From Bacillota bacterium (lineage in GTDB: Bacteria; Bacillota; Clostridia; Oscillospirales; Ruminococcaceae), in the NCBI GenBank assembly GCA_023433405.1, contig JAEZCT010000041.1, forward strand, positions 1 to 64,000: a stretch of 64,000 bases of DNA. Direction: 5' to 3'. Position numbers and translations under genes: made by a program. Positions 63,637 to 64,000 of this stretch are shown here, piece after piece (the stretch's first letter is position 1; every line of letters begins with the position of its first letter). The notes under the pieces are model-generated. The model had not been told where the DNA came from, made no database searches, and saw only the letters and a list, made by a program, of their open reading frames with translations.

Positions 63637-64000
63637 CTATTGTGCGGGCAAGCGGATAGAAACCCGCACGCCGCCATCCGGCCGGTTTTCTATATCAATT
63701 CCATAAGAGCGGCCATACACCATACGGATGCGCTCATTGACATTCTTAATGCCGATGCCATGTCCCTCGTTTCCGCGGGTATCCAGCTCGGTTTGCTCCC
63801 GCAGCGCGGAGCGCACCTCGGCAAGGCGGTCGGGTGACATCCCCGCGCCGTCATCCTCAACAGTGATAATCAGCTGGTTGTCCTCCCGGCGGGCACGGAT
63901 GAAGATACAGCCGCCCCTACCAAGCGGCTCCATTCCATAGTGGATGGAATTTTCCACCGCGGGCTGCAGGGTCATCTTAATCATCCCGCAATCCAAAAGC
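63637..64000 (-). CDS. YesM-type sensor histidine kinase, C-terminal part (runs off the right edge)
   Basis: About 121 codons of the kinase end are visible, open to the window edge. The ATPase domain shows the N box LQPAVENSIHYG, the D box VEDDGAGMS and the G box GHGIGIKNVNERI, in the arrangement of His_kinase/YesM proteins (GHKL). Such membrane sensors with an AraC-type partner often regulate the Lpl-type transporters that lie next to them, as here. The phosphorylated His and sensor domain are outside the window. Confidence 0.88.
   Translation of the reverse strand, partial: LLDCGMIKMTLQPAVENSIHYGMEPLGRGGCIFIRARREDNQLIITVEDDGAGMSPDRLAEVRSALREQTELDTRGNEGHGIGIKNVNERIRMVYGRSYGIDIENRPDGGVRVSIRLPAQ

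Overview
The window looks like a chromosome segment of a Gram-positive, probably spore-forming Clostridia member, most likely in or near the Oscillospiraceae/Ruminococcaceae. The evidence is the gene content and order: rpsB-tsf, miaB-ricA-mutS-mutL-miaA-hfq, sepF-ylmH-divIVA-ileS-lspA-pseudouridine synthase, a split transketolase, many lipoproteins, frequent TTG starts with strong Shine-Dalgarno (SD) sequences, and sigma-A type promoters. Assignment is from gene order and protein character only. The backbone is moderately GC-rich; the accessory block at about 35.4-46.9 kb is clearly more AT-rich in places.

Layout. 0-1.4 kb: a transposase edge, a lipoprotein and a fossil serine-recombinase tail. 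1.3-3.4 kb: rpsB and tsf with a structured leader and terminators. 3.5-4.9 kb: a VOC-fold protein and a phosphotransferase-like kinase. 5.2-10.9 kb: two large secreted cell-wall proteins (a GHL10-type lipoprotein and a GHL-like/amidase/Big2 protein). 11.1-19.2 kb: tRNA modification and mismatch repair genes plus hfq. 19.3-28.9 kb: cell division, ileS, lspA, pseudouridine synthase and a HAD phosphatase. 29.2-31.2 kb: transketolase subunits. 31.3-33.9 kb: two minus-strand genes (one small spore-surface-like, one lacking a normal start codon) and a patatin. 34.0-35.4 kb: rlmD.

35.3-43.2 kb is the most unusual part. The 3' end of rlmD (coding for HVETVV...) is repeated twice more downstream, 3.12 and 3.20 kb apart, so that two small elements and the start of a third lie in tandem behind rlmD. 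Each of the three also has one copy of a 125-160 bp cassette made of a short motif (consensus GAGAGRACAGRATWGAT) spaced about 30, 40 and 40 bp. The first two elements each carry a compact serine recombinase of about 325 residues. Cargo is an AbiEi/AbiEii type IV toxin-antitoxin pair (element 1), a CPBP membrane protease and two unknown proteins (element 2), and a protein with a possible PD-(D/E)xK-like motif (element 3). I infer a family of small serine-recombinase islets that accumulate at rlmD and carry defence or conflict genes. A separate, decayed large-serine-recombinase trio (43.2-46.1 kb, minus strand) and gene remnants close the block.

46.8-64 kb is transport and salvage: a ChvE/GguA/GguB-type sugar ABC transporter, a Na/Pi cotransporter with a PhoU-like tail (minus strand), xanthine phosphoribosyltransferase, then a guanine-class riboswitch with its own terminator controlling a BMP-type nucleoside ABC transporter (NupNOPQ-like). 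Last comes a minus-strand Lpl-type carbohydrate ABC transporter and the C-terminal part of a YesM-type sensor kinase running off the right edge. xpt next to a guanine-controlled nucleoside importer forms a coherent purine salvage locus.
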